Assembly (NCBI RefSeq): GCF_018449725.1
Contig: NZ_JAAVVC010000027.1
Span: forward strand, 1 to 64,000
DNA from: Pseudomonas sp. dw_612
GTDB taxonomy: Bacteria; Pseudomonadota; Gammaproteobacteria; Pseudomonadales; Pseudomonadaceae
Direction of reading: 5' to 3'
DNA length: 64,000 nucleotides
Shown: positions 42,491 through 51,132 of the stretch, one piece after another
How the letters are laid out: every line of letters begins with the position of its first letter
How positions within the stretch are numbered: position 1 is the stretch's first letter
The notes under the pieces: model-generated
Told to the model about the DNA's origin: nothing
The model's input: only the letters and a program-made list of their open reading frames with translations
The model's database searches: none
Made by a program: the position numbers and the translations under genes

Positions 42491-44410
42491 ATGCGGCTCA
42501 ACGGGCTTGTTTTCAGATTTCATGAGCTGTCGCTCGCCGGACGGGCTCTACGCTTGGCCATGCTGCGCATCGGTCTGGTGTCGCTGTCTGCGGGCACGGT
42601 GTCCTACTTCGTCAATCAGTCTTCGATCGAAGAGGGCATCACCCGGCAGTTGCTGCTGTCCACCGAACAAACCTTGCAACTGGAGTCCCTGCCGTTCCGG
42701 GAAATCAAGGATCTGCAGCAGAATTTTCTCAATGACTACAAGAATATCCATGCCAGGCCGGGCATCGAGGCCACGCTGGTGCGCGACTTCAACCAGATTT
42801 TCTACCGCCACGACGATGGCTCCTACACCCAGCGCCCGATGCTGTTCGAAGGCAAACCACTGGCTGACGGTCGCCGCTTCACCGGGATGTCAGCCACCTA
42901 TGCACCGGATATTCCTCCCGATGACGACATCAAGGCGCGGTTTGCCCTGTCTTACATCCTGTCCCATAAATACGGTTCCAGCACCAAGGGTCGGCTGTTC
43001 AACTTCTACGGCGTGGTACCGGAAAAAGGTTTTCCCATCTACCAGGCCTCCGACATCGCGCAAGTGTTTACTTACTCGGGCCCGGATGCGCTGAAACTCG
43101 AAAACTATGAGTTTTATGAACGCGGCTTCGGTACGCCTGGAAACAGCACCGTGTTTACCCACGTCTACTGGGACATGTCCAACAACGCCTGGATGACCAC
43201 CATTGCCACGCCCGACGTGGCCGATGCGTCCGGCAAGCACCACATCCTGGCCTGTGTCGATGTGCTGCTCGATGACCTGATGAAACGCACCGCCAAACCC
43301 TTCGTGCAGGGCACGTTCAGCATCATCTTCACCGCCGACAGCGACGGCACGCTGGTCTATCACCCCAATTACATGGAGCAGATCAAAAACAGTGAGGGTA
43401 AGGCGTCCATCCGCTCGCTCAAGATTGACCCTGCGTACCCTCTGATAAGCGCCATCCAGGGGCTGACGCCCGGTAAAGCGACCGTGGTGCAGACACAAAA
43501 GGCTATCGTCGCGGTCGGCATCATTCCCGGTACGCCCTGGGTACTCGCCGTCCACTACCCCCGGTCGATGATGATTCCGATGATTTTGAGCAACCTGGCC
43601 ATCGTGATCGCCCTCGGGTTGCTCACCCTGTTGGTGGAAATCTTTATCCTGCGCTCGATTCTGCAAAAGCAAGTGGCCATTCCGCTGTCCCGGCTGATGC
43701 AGGCCACACGGTTGCTGGGCTTGTCCAAAGAGCGCTGGGGCCATGATGTTTTGCCCACCGAATCCCCCGACGAAATTGGTGAGTTGGCCCGCGACTTCGC
43801 CCACATGGCGGAGCGAATCCAGGGTGCGCACGAGCAGCTGGAATTGCAGGTACAGGACCGCACGGCCGCGCTCGAAGAAGCCAACCGCCAATTGAAGGTG
43901 CTGAGCACCACCGATGGCCTGACCGGTGTGGCCAACCGACGCCAATTCGATGAAGTGCTGCTCAGCGAATGGCGTCGCGCCTTGCGCGCGGGAACGCTGT
44001 TGTCATTGATGCTGATCGATGTGGATTACTTCAAGAAGTACAACGACCACTACGGGCACCAGGCCGGTGATGATTGCCTGCGCCGCGTCGCCAAAACCCT
44101 GGAAGCCCATGCCCTGCGAGCGGGCGATCAAGTGGCGCGCTACGGCGGCGAGGAATTTGCCCTCATCACCACCACACTCCACACCGAAAAATCGTTTGCG
44201 CATGCACAGACGCTGTGCGATGCGCTGGAACAAATGGCACTGCCGCACGCACTGTCCCCGTTCGGCTTCGTCACGGTGAGTATTGGCGTGGCGGTCATCT
44301 CTCCCGCAGACGGCTGGACCGCCGAACAGTTGCTCAAGCAAGCCGACCTGGCCCTTTATTGTGCCAAGGCTCAGGGCCGCAACCAGGCGGCTCTGGCGAA
44401 CATGATGTAA
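42491..44410 (+). CDS. Membrane diguanylate cyclase with periplasmic sensor
   Basis: Makes the second messenger c-di-GMP. The 639-residue protein has TM1 (about 20-40), a large periplasmic Cache-like domain (about 45-355), TM2 (about 360-385), a HAMP-like linker and coiled coil (about 385-465), and a GGDEF domain with GGEEF at 552-556 (active form). The product-inhibition site RxxD is present as RAGD (543-546), five residues before GGEEF. It starts 16 bp after the paralogous response-regulator gene (ribosome site GAGAGGA), so the two are probably one operon coupling phosphorelay to c-di-GMP and attachment. Confidence 0.93.
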   Translation: MRLNGLVFRFHELSLAGRALRLAMLRIGLVSLSAGTVSYFVNQSSIEEGITRQLLLSTEQTLQLESLPFREIKDLQQNFLNDYKNIHARPGIEATLVRDFNQIFYRHDDGSYTQRPMLFEGKPLADGRRFTGMSATYAPDIPPDDDIKARFALSYILSHKYGSSTKGRLFNFYGVVPEKGFPIYQASDIAQVFTYSGPDALKLENYEFYERGFGTPGNSTVFTHVYWDMSNNAWMTTIATPDVADASGKHHILACVDVLLDDLMKRTAKPFVQGTFSIIFTADSDGTLVYHPNYMEQIKNSEGKASIRSLKIDPAYPLISAIQGLTPGKATVVQTQKAIVAVGIIPGTPWVLAVHYPRSMMIPMILSNLAIVIALGLLTLLVEIFILRSILQKQVAIPLSRLMQATRLLGLSKERWGHDVLPTESPDEIGELARDFAHMAERIQGAHEQLELQVQDRTAALEEANRQLKVLSTTDGLTGVANRRQFDEVLLSEWRRALRAGTLLSLMLIDVDYFKKYNDHYGHQAGDDCLRRVAKTLEAHALRAGDQVARYGGEEFALITTTLHTEKSFAHAQTLCDALEQMALPHALSPFGFVTVSIGVAVISPADGWTAEQLLKQADLALYCAKAQGRNQAALANMM

Positions 44411-44530
44411 CGCCGGGACAAGGCGACCGCCAGTCCTCCACGGCTGGCAACAACCCGTTTCCTCAACTAGTGTTTCTACCTCATCGAACAGCCCCCACTG
44501 CATTGCGGGCGCTTAATCAAGGAGAGATAG

Positions 44531-44740
44531 ATGACACCCGTTTGTATTGCCGAGCAAACTTATCGCGCCTGGTCCAGCCCGATCCTGCTTGAACTCAAGG
44601 AGCGCGAGCATCAGCTGGATCCTGCGGCCCGCCAGGCCCTGCAGAATGTACTGGTAGAGCGACGGCTGCTGGATTCCGGCAACCCCGTCGGCCCGGATCG
44701 ACGCAACGCCGACCCGGCCAAAGGCGACAAACTCTGGTAG
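44531..44740 (+). CDS. Uncharacterised small protein (69 aa)
   Basis: Short soluble protein, 69 aa, of unknown family. The N-terminal half is helical (SSPILLELKEREHQLDPAAR), the C-terminal 20 residues are polar and probably disordered (NPVGPDRRNADPAKGDKLW). A good ribosome site AAGGAGA lies 6 nt before the ATG, the main reason to accept it. It converges on the rhodanese-lyase gene with 35 bp between stops. No function can be inferred. Confidence 0.6.
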   Translation: MTPVCIAEQTYRAWSSPILLELKEREHQLDPAARQALQNVLVERRLLDSGNPVGPDRRNADPAKGDKLW

Positions 44741-44775
44741 CTGCCGCTCATTACCGATTCGCTGCCAGGGAGGTG

Positions 44776-47505
44776 TCACACCGCAGCCGCAGCGAATCCC
44801 CGCTCCAGGTCCTCGATCAACGCCTCGACATCCTCCAACCCGATGTGCAATCGCAGTACCGGATTCAGTGCACGATCCTCGGCGCTATCGCGTTCCTTGA
44901 GCTCGGCGACGGTGACCAGGCTTTCATAACCGCCCCAGGACGCGCCCAGCCCAAACAATTGCAGCGCATTGATGAAGCGCTCGGCATACCCTTCGTCAGC
45001 GTCGCGCAATTCGAACGAGAGCAAACCGTTGCTGCCCTTGAAGTCGCGTTGCCACAGGGCATGACCGGAGTGATCGGGCAACGCGGGATGGAACACCCGC
45101 TTCACCTGGGGTTGCGCCTGTAGCCAGTGGGCGATTTCCAGGGCCTGGCGTTCGTGGACGTCCAGGCGTGGCGCCAGGGTCCGGGCGCCGCGCAGCACCA
45201 GGTACGCGTCGTCGGGGCTGACAGCGTTGCCGAAGGTGTCGCTCATCGTCGCCAACGGTTGCCAGACGTCTTCACGGGTGCAGACGCTGCCCATGACCAC
45301 ATCGCTGTGACCGCACAGGTATTTGGTCAACGCCATGATCGAGATGTCCGCGCCGAGGGTCAGCGGCCGGTACAGGTAGCCCGAGCCCCAGGTGTTGTCC
45401 ACGGCCAGCAGAATGCCGCGCGGCTTGCACAGGGCGGCGATGGCCGGCAGGTCGGCGAGTTCGTACAGCAACGAACCGGGCACTTCGGTGTAGACCATTT
45501 TGGTGTTGGCTTGCAGCTTCCCGGGCAGATCGTTGCCGTCGGGGGCGAAGTAGCTGACCTCAATACCAAACGGCTGGAGAAACTCCCGGGCCAGACGCCG
45601 CACGGGCGAATACACGGCGTCGGTGATCAGCACATGATCGCCGGGGCGCAGATAGGCGAGGAACGTCTGCGCCACGGCGGCCAGGCCGGTGCCGAACAAA
45701 CGGGTGCGATAGCCGCCCTCGAGTTCGGTGACCAGGTCTTCCAGAGCGAACGCCGTCGGATTGCCGCGCGCGCCGTAGCTCAAAACGCGCTCGTGGTCAC
45801 GGCGGGAACGGGCGTCGCGCATCTGGGCGAGGTTGTCGAACAGCACCGTGCTCAAGCGGGTGACCGGGACGTTGACCCCGCGGCCGCCGTTGCCTTTTTC
45901 TGTACGCGCGCAATGGACCAGTTGGGTGCGAACCCGGTCACCCTTGGACGCTTTCAGCGGCTTGAGGCTGGCGATTTCCTCCTGGCTCATCTGCGCCAGC
46001 AAACCGATTTCCCAGGCCAGGTACTGACGCGCTGCATCCTTGTTGCCGGAGTGGCGGTCGTGGGTAAAAAACAGGAAATCGATGCACTGCTCGTCGGGTG
46101 GTGTGTGGGCGTCCACTTGCCACTCAAGACCCGCCACATCTCCAGCGAACCGGGTTTGCCGGCGCTGAGGCTCAGGCAACTCCAGCGCCGCGAACGCCGC
46201 CAACCGTGGATCATCGGCCAGCAACACCAACGGTCGTTGCTCACCGGCCACCTCGGCCGCCAGCAACGAGCGGATCGACCAACGTGCCCCGGCAATATGA
46301 CCTTTGCGATACACCATGCTCGGGCGCAGATCGATCAGTGCGACGGCATCGTCCTTCAACGCGTCGGCCAACGCCTGGGCCGTGATGGATGGCAGCGCTG
46401 GCGGCACGGCAACTTCGAGCGCCGGCAATGCCAGAGAACTGCTCGCGCCCCCCTCAAGCACATACGCCTCATGCCCCAACTGCCGCAGCCAACTGGCAAC
46501 AATCGGTGCACGCACGCCATCGCTGTCGATCAGCACCAGCCGCGCCTTGCGCACACCCATGTACAAATCAGTGGATTGGATCAACTGCCCGCCGGGCGTG
46601 TGTTGTGCCCCCGGCAAACTACCGGCGGTAAACTCTTCGACGGTGCGCACATCACACAGAAACAGACTGCGTCCGCTCTCCTTGGCCCACTGTTCAACCT
46701 GCGCGGCGGCAACAGTTTTTACCCCAGCCTTCTCCGCCAACTGCGCGGCGGCCAAGCGTTGACCGGGCAACGCGCTGGATGACACCTCATCGGCATAACG
46801 CCGCGTGCTGCCATGTTCCAGCTGAAAATCTTCCAGATACCAACCCTGAGTGCCGTTCTCCAGGGCGTAGACCGGGTTCTTCAGCCCCAGATTGATCAAC
46901 GTCTGCGCACCGATAATGCTTCGGGTGCGACCGGCGCAATTGACCACGATCGGCGTGCTCTCGTCCGGCACCAGATCGTGGACGCGATAGCCCAGTTCGC
47001 CATTCGGGCAGCACACGGAACCGGGAATGGTCATCTTGCGGTATTCATCGAACGGCCGGCCGTCGAGCACCACCAACGGCTCGCCCCGGGCCTGCCATTC
47101 GGCCAACTGCGTGGCGGTAATGTGCGGGGTATGACTCGCCTCTTCCACCAACTCGCCAAACGCTTTGGACGGCACATGCACGCCGGCAAACAACTGGAAA
47201 CCGGCGGCTTGCCAGCCATCGGCGCCGCCGTCGAGGACATGCACACGAGCATAGCCCAGCGCCCGCAAACGCTGGGCGGCACGCGCCGCCACATCGCCGC
47301 CGTCCTGGTCGTAAATCACCAGCCGTACCTGAGGATTCGGCGCCAAACGCCGGGCCTCCAGCTCCAATCGGCTATAGGGCAGGTTCACGCCGAAAAACAG
47401 ATGGGCTTCGCCATATTGGCCATGCTCACGCACGTCGAACAGGGCGATTTCCTGCCCGTCGAACAGCCACTGCTGCAGTTGCCCTGGAGTTACGGTCTGG
47501 CTCAT
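44776..47505 (-). CDS. Four-rhodanese/cystathionine beta-lyase fusion
   Basis: A 909-residue fusion for sulfur metabolism. Residues 1-460 hold four rhodanese-like domains; only the second has a catalytic cysteine loop (NCAGRTRS, Cys190), while the corresponding loops in domains 1, 3 and 4 (YDQDGG, DSDGVRA, ADDPRLA) lack it. After a linker (about 460-520) comes a complete PLP-dependent Cys/Met-metabolism enzyme of the cystathionine beta-lyase type (about 525-909) with VDNTWGSGY and PLP lysine Lys728 in MALTKYLCG. The lyase would release a thiol or sulfide that the rhodanese could carry as persulfide. It is the last gene of a ten-gene operon, 24 bp after the GST gene. In many genomes these are separate proteins; here the frame is continuous. 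Confidence 0.9.
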   Translation of the reverse strand: MSQTVTPGQLQQWLFDGQEIALFDVREHGQYGEAHLFFGVNLPYSRLELEARRLAPNPQVRLVIYDQDGGDVAARAAQRLRALGYARVHVLDGGADGWQAAGFQLFAGVHVPSKAFGELVEEASHTPHITATQLAEWQARGEPLVVLDGRPFDEYRKMTIPGSVCCPNGELGYRVHDLVPDESTPIVVNCAGRTRSIIGAQTLINLGLKNPVYALENGTQGWYLEDFQLEHGSTRRYADEVSSSALPGQRLAAAQLAEKAGVKTVAAAQVEQWAKESGRSLFLCDVRTVEEFTAGSLPGAQHTPGGQLIQSTDLYMGVRKARLVLIDSDGVRAPIVASWLRQLGHEAYVLEGGASSSLALPALEVAVPPALPSITAQALADALKDDAVALIDLRPSMVYRKGHIAGARWSIRSLLAAEVAGEQRPLVLLADDPRLAAFAALELPEPQRRQTRFAGDVAGLEWQVDAHTPPDEQCIDFLFFTHDRHSGNKDAARQYLAWEIGLLAQMSQEEIASLKPLKASKGDRVRTQLVHCARTEKGNGGRGVNVPVTRLSTVLFDNLAQMRDARSRRDHERVLSYGARGNPTAFALEDLVTELEGGYRTRLFGTGLAAVAQTFLAYLRPGDHVLITDAVYSPVRRLAREFLQPFGIEVSYFAPDGNDLPGKLQANTKMVYTEVPGSLLYELADLPAIAALCKPRGILLAVDNTWGSGYLYRPLTLGADISIMALTKYLCGHSDVVMGSVCTREDVWQPLATMSDTFGNAVSPDDAYLVLRGARTLAPRLDVHERQALEIAHWLQAQPQVKRVFHPALPDHSGHALWQRDFKGSNGLLSFELRDADEGYAERFINALQLFGLGASWGGYESLVTVAELKERDSAEDRALNPVLRLHIGLEDVEALIEDLERGFAAAAV

Positions 47506-47529
47506 GGAAGTCCCGCTTGAAAATAGAAG

Positions 47530-48186
47530 TTATTGAAGCGCGAGGGAGCGCTCGTTGGCGGCGATGTCGCGGCCCTTGGCGTAGGCGCGCTGGATCGCCG
47601 GCCGAGCCTTGAGGCGTTCGCGCCAGGCGTGAATGTGCGGGTAGTCCGCCAAATCCTGGCCCTGTCGCAGCGGCTGAATCCACGGGAAGATCGCCATGTC
47701 GGCGATGGAGTACTCGCCCGCCACATACGGCACTTCGGCCAGGCGTGTTTCCAACACTCGATACAACCGCGTCGCCTCGGCATTGAACAGGTCGAGGGCG
47801 AACGTGATCGGTTCCGGTGCCTTCTCCTTGAACAGTTGCAACTGGCTCAGGTACGGCGTGACATGCCCGACCTGCCAGAACAGCCATTCCTGAACCTTTT
47901 GCCGCTCGGCCGTCCCCGCCGGCGGCAGAAAACGCCCGGCCTTGTCGGCCAGGTAGTTGAGGATCGCGCCCGACTCGAACAGGCTCAACGGCGCGTCCGA
48001 TCCCTCAGGCGCGTGGTCGACAATCGCCGGAATCCGCCCATTGGCACTGATGCGCTGGAACGCCGCCTGCTTCTGCTCGCCGGTGCGGATGTTGATCGGC
48101 AACAGGCGATGCTCAAGCCCGAGTTCTTCCAGCAGGATGCCGATCTTCAGCCCGTTGCCGGTCGGCCAATAGTACAAGTCGATCAT
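47530..48186 (-). CDS. Glutathione S-transferase family protein
   Basis: GST, 218 aa. The N-terminal thioredoxin-like domain (1-82) begins IDLYYWPTGNGLKIGILLEE with GSH-binding ANGRIPAIVDH and ESGAILNYLA; the helical C-terminal domain follows (about 90-218). It resembles the YfcG/Ure2p-like class, often acting on disulfides of glutathione. It overlaps the thiol-dioxygenase gene by 4 nt and precedes the rhodanese-lyase gene, so a role in processing glutathionyl or mixed-disulfide intermediates is plausible. No substrate is directly readable. Confidence 0.9.
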   Translation of the reverse strand: MIDLYYWPTGNGLKIGILLEELGLEHRLLPINIRTGEQKQAAFQRISANGRIPAIVDHAPEGSDAPLSLFESGAILNYLADKAGRFLPPAGTAERQKVQEWLFWQVGHVTPYLSQLQLFKEKAPEPITFALDLFNAEATRLYRVLETRLAEVPYVAGEYSIADMAIFPWIQPLRQGQDLADYPHIHAWRERLKARPAIQRAYAKGRDIAANERSLALQ

Positions 48187-48779
48187 GCGTAGGCCTTGAT
48201 CGACGGCGCCATTTGCGAGGCGTTGTAATTGAGAATCCGCCCGTCGGCTTCGACGCCGTAGCGCCCGTTGAGGGACTCCAGCGGCAAGCCGTACAGATGG
48301 AAGTGCAGGGTCGCCTGTTCGCCCTCGACCCGAATCCCATGCAGGTCTTCGCCGAGGAACGAGATCGACGTACCGGGTTGCACAATCACTTCTTTTTCCA
48401 GGTGCAAAGTGGTGACCCCCGGCTCGCGACCTTCATCACTGCGCCCGTAGACGTAGTTGATTTCCTGGCCTTCGACGGCGCTGATGATCGCCCAGGTTTC
48501 GTGGTTGTGCGCGATTGTGCTTTTGCCCGGCAACAGCGAGTTCAGGTACAGCGTCGGCGTGTCGCCATCGTCGTTAAGGCGGTAGCGGAACGCGGTGCTA
48601 CCCTGCCCCGGCACCGGCGCGGGGAAGGCGTCGAAGTTGAACAAGTCCCGGCGCTCGGCCAGGGTTTCGAGCAGGGCAACAATCTCCACCAGCGCGGCAC
48701 GGTCGACGCCCCGTTGATTGATCACACGGATTTTCTTGAGGAAATCCTCGATGACGACGGCACGGTTATCGGTACTCAT
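48183..48779 (-). CDS. Cysteine-dioxygenase-family thiol dioxygenase
   Basis: Cupin-fold non-haem iron dioxygenase, 198 aa, oxidising a thiol to a sulfinate with O2. The three iron ligands are visible: His91 and His93 (AHNHETW) and His147 (EDLHGIR). YRLNDDG near residue 66 holds an Arg where CDO has its substrate-carboxylate contact. Substrate could be cysteine, 3-mercaptopropionate or a related thiol; the family cannot be split by eye. It lies between the ABC ATPase and GST genes and overlaps the latter by 4 nt. In the operon it would dispose of the thiol released by the beta-lyase. Confidence 0.88.
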   Translation of the reverse strand: MSTDNRAVVIEDFLKKIRVINQRGVDRAALVEIVALLETLAERRDLFNFDAFPAPVPGQGSTAFRYRLNDDGDTPTLYLNSLLPGKSTIAHNHETWAIISAVEGQEINYVYGRSDEGREPGVTTLHLEKEVIVQPGTSISFLGEDLHGIRVEGEQATLHFHLYGLPLESLNGRYGVEADGRILNYNASQMAPSIKAYA

Positions 48780-48796
48780 GAATTAGCTCCTCGGTA

Positions 48797-49633
48797 TTAC
48801 ACGGACAGGCTATAGCGGCTCAGGTTGGTCAACAGGTACGGATCATTGGCATTCGCCGGGCGACGGCCCGGATCACCCAAGGCATGGCGCAGGAATTCCT
48901 GGGTGCGCTCGCTGCTCGGGTGCTGGAAGATTTGCGCGGCGCTGCCGTGTTCGACGATCACGCCGTTTTCGGTGAAGTAGACGATGTCGCTGATTTCCTC
49001 GGCGAAACGCATTTCGTGGGTCACCAGCACGCAGGTCATGCCCTCTTCGGTCAGCTCGCGAATCACCGTCAGCACCTCGCCGACCGTTTCCGGGTCGAGG
49101 GCCGACGTCACTTCATCGAACAGAATCAGTTCCGGGCGCATCGCCAGGGCGCGGGCAATCGCCACCCGCTGCTGCTGACCACCAGACAACTGCCCCGGAT
49201 AGGCATCGGCCTTGTGTTCCATGCGCACTTTGGCCAACAGCGCCCGGGCCTCTTTTTCGGCTTCGGCGCGGCTGCGGCCCAAGACTTTGCGCGGGGCGAT
49301 CACCAGGTTTTCCAACACCGACAAATGCGGGAACAGGTTGTACTGCTGAAACACAAACCCCACGCGTTTGCGCAGCTCGATGCGCTGGGCTTCTTTGGCC
49401 AATGTGTGAACTTCGGTGGCGCCGACGCGGATGCTGCCGCGCTGGGGCTGCAACAGGCCGGTGATGCAGCGCAGGATGGTCGATTTGCCGGAGCCGGACG
49501 GGCCGATGATCGACACCGCCTGGCCGCGATGCACATCGAGGTCGATGCCCTTGAGCACCGGGTTGGCGCCGAACGACAGGTGCAGGTCGCGCAGGCTGAC
49601 CAGGGGCTCGGCGACGGTTTCAATAGAAGGCAT
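48797..49633 (-). CDS. Amino-acid ABC transporter ATPase (GlnQ type)
   Basis: Polar-amino-acid transporter ATPase, 278 aa. Walker A GPSGSGKST (about 44-52), Q-loop FVFQQYNLFPHL, signature LSGGQQQRVAIARAL, Walker B LILFDEVTSALDPE and H-loop LVTHEMRFA. A C-terminal extension of about 30 residues (GDPGRRPANANDPYLL) exceeds the usual 240-250 aa. It overlaps the permease gene by 14 nt and energises the two permeases that follow upstream in the operon. Family members import cystine, glutamine or arginine. Confidence 0.93.
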   Translation of the reverse strand: MPSIETVAEPLVSLRDLHLSFGANPVLKGIDLDVHRGQAVSIIGPSGSGKSTILRCITGLLQPQRGSIRVGATEVHTLAKEAQRIELRKRVGFVFQQYNLFPHLSVLENLVIAPRKVLGRSRAEAEKEARALLAKVRMEHKADAYPGQLSGGQQQRVAIARALAMRPELILFDEVTSALDPETVGEVLTVIRELTEEGMTCVLVTHEMRFAEEISDIVYFTENGVIVEHGSAAQIFQHPSSERTQEFLRHALGDPGRRPANANDPYLLTNLSRYSLSV

Positions 49634-50408
49634 AACGTCGCTCCAGGCGTTGGGTCAGTCGGGAAATCGGGTAGCAATAGGCAAAGAACAGCACCAGCAG
49701 ACTCAGGTAAATCACCACGGTGAAACCGGTCATGTTCACGGTGTTGCTGGCAATCTGCGCGGTGTCGATCACGTCATGCACGCCCACCAAAGACGCGAGT
49801 GCGGTGCCCATGGTGATCACCGCGTAGAGGTTCATCCACGGCGGCAACATGCGTTTGAAGCACTGCGGCAGGATGATCGAACGGAAAATCTGCCCACGGG
49901 TAAACGCCAGGGAACGCGCGGCTTCCCACTGGGTGCTGGGGATCGAGGCGATGGCGCCGCGGAAGATTTCCGCGACGTTGGCACTCGCCGGCAAGGCCAG
50001 GCCGATGGTGACTTTCACCCAGTCCGGGAACGAGACATAGGTGCTGCCGAGCTTGATCTCGAACGGAAACACGTAGGTGGTGAAATAGATCAGCACCAGC
50101 CACGGCGCATTGCGGAAAATCTGCACCCAGATCTGCGCCGGCAAGCGCAACAGGCGCAGCGGCGACACCGCCAACGCCCCCACCAACAGTCCCAGCACCG
50201 AGCCCAAACCGATCGCCACCAGGCTGATCAGAATGTTCTGGCCAAAACCCACGGCCAGGGCCGGCGACCATTGCAGCAACGCCTTGAACACCGGGCTTTG
50301 CGGCGCGAAATACAGCAGAAACAGCACCGCGCCAGCCAAAATCAGCAACTTGCCGACATGCCGCCGTGGCCAGGCCAGCGGTGCGCTGACGGACGATTCA
50401 ATGGCCAT
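49620..50408 (-). CDS. Amino-acid ABC transporter permease
   Basis: HisM/GlnP-family inner-membrane permease, 262 aa, with five or six hydrophobic segments and the EAA-type loop EIFRGAIASIPSTQWEAARS (about 145-164) contacting the ATPase. An extra N-terminal segment (1-45, including LLILAGAVLFLLYF) precedes the core. It overlaps the second permease gene by 11 nt and the ATPase gene by 14 nt; together they form the heteromeric channel of a polar-amino-acid importer. Confidence 0.93.
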   Translation of the reverse strand: MAIESSVSAPLAWPRRHVGKLLILAGAVLFLLYFAPQSPVFKALLQWSPALAVGFGQNILISLVAIGLGSVLGLLVGALAVSPLRLLRLPAQIWVQIFRNAPWLVLIYFTTYVFPFEIKLGSTYVSFPDWVKVTIGLALPASANVAEIFRGAIASIPSTQWEAARSLAFTRGQIFRSIILPQCFKRMLPPWMNLYAVITMGTALASLVGVHDVIDTAQIASNTVNMTGFTVVIYLSLLVLFFAYCYPISRLTQRLERRYAFY

Positions 50409-51132
50409 AGCCGGGCATCCTCAGGCGCGCTTCGAGCAGGCGCCCCACACAATTGACGATAAAACTCAGCAGGCCGAAAAAGCTCAGGATCAGGATCATC
50501 AGCTCCAGCACGTTATCGCTTTGGGTCCAGATCATGATCGCCGCGTACGTGATATCCCCGACTGCGATGGCCGAAGCCACGGCGGTCATCTTCACTAGGT
50601 CGATCAGGTTGTTGATCAGCGACGGCAAGGCAAAACGCAGGGCCAGGGGCAATTGCACGTTCCACAGCAACTGGCGACTGCTGAACGCCAGGGAGCTGGC
50701 GGCTTCCAGGGTCACCGTCGGCACCGCCTCGATCCCGGCGCGCAAGGCTTCGGCGTGGAACGCACCTTTGTGCAGCGAGATCACAATCACCACCCAGGCG
50801 AACGGCGTCAGCGGGTTCGCCGCACCGACGGCTTGGGTCAGCAACATGTTCAAGACGAGGAACGCGCAATACAACTGCACCAGCGTCGGCGTGTTGCGGG
50901 TGACTTCAATGAAGACACGCGCCGGTTTGGCCAGCCACGGTTTGCCCGAGGTCAACATCGCCGCCAACCCGACACCCGCCAGCAGGCTACCGACGATGGT
51001 AAACAGGCACAGCAGCGCGGTGGTCAGCGCGCCTTGTTCCAACGTGCCGCGTTGATAGGCGTCCAACAGAAAGGTGTAATTGAGGCCGAACCCGGCGGTC
51101 CAGTGGACGAACAGCTCCAACAGATGACTCAT
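50398..51132 (-). CDS. Amino-acid ABC transporter permease
   Basis: Second HisM/GlnP-family permease, 244 aa, with the EAA loop AEALRAGIEAVPTVTLEAAS (about 126-145) and a typical run of five membrane segments. It overlaps the aminotransferase gene by 4 nt upstream and the other permease gene by 11 nt downstream. The partner permease is of similar length but clearly different sequence, as in heterodimeric importers. Confidence 0.93.
   Translation of the reverse strand: MSHLLELFVHWTAGFGLNYTFLLDAYQRGTLEQGALTTALLCLFTIVGSLLAGVGLAAMLTSGKPWLAKPARVFIEVTRNTPTLVQLYCAFLVLNMLLTQAVGAANPLTPFAWVVIVISLHKGAFHAEALRAGIEAVPTVTLEAASSLAFSSRQLLWNVQLPLALRFALPSLINNLIDLVKMTAVASAIAVGDITYAAIMIWTQSDNVLELMILILSFFGLLSFIVNCVGRLLEARLRMPGYGH

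Noticed and set aside
45127..46782. 551-codon plus-strand frame
   Set aside because: It is opposite the rhodanese-lyase fusion gene, which has clear catalytic motifs.
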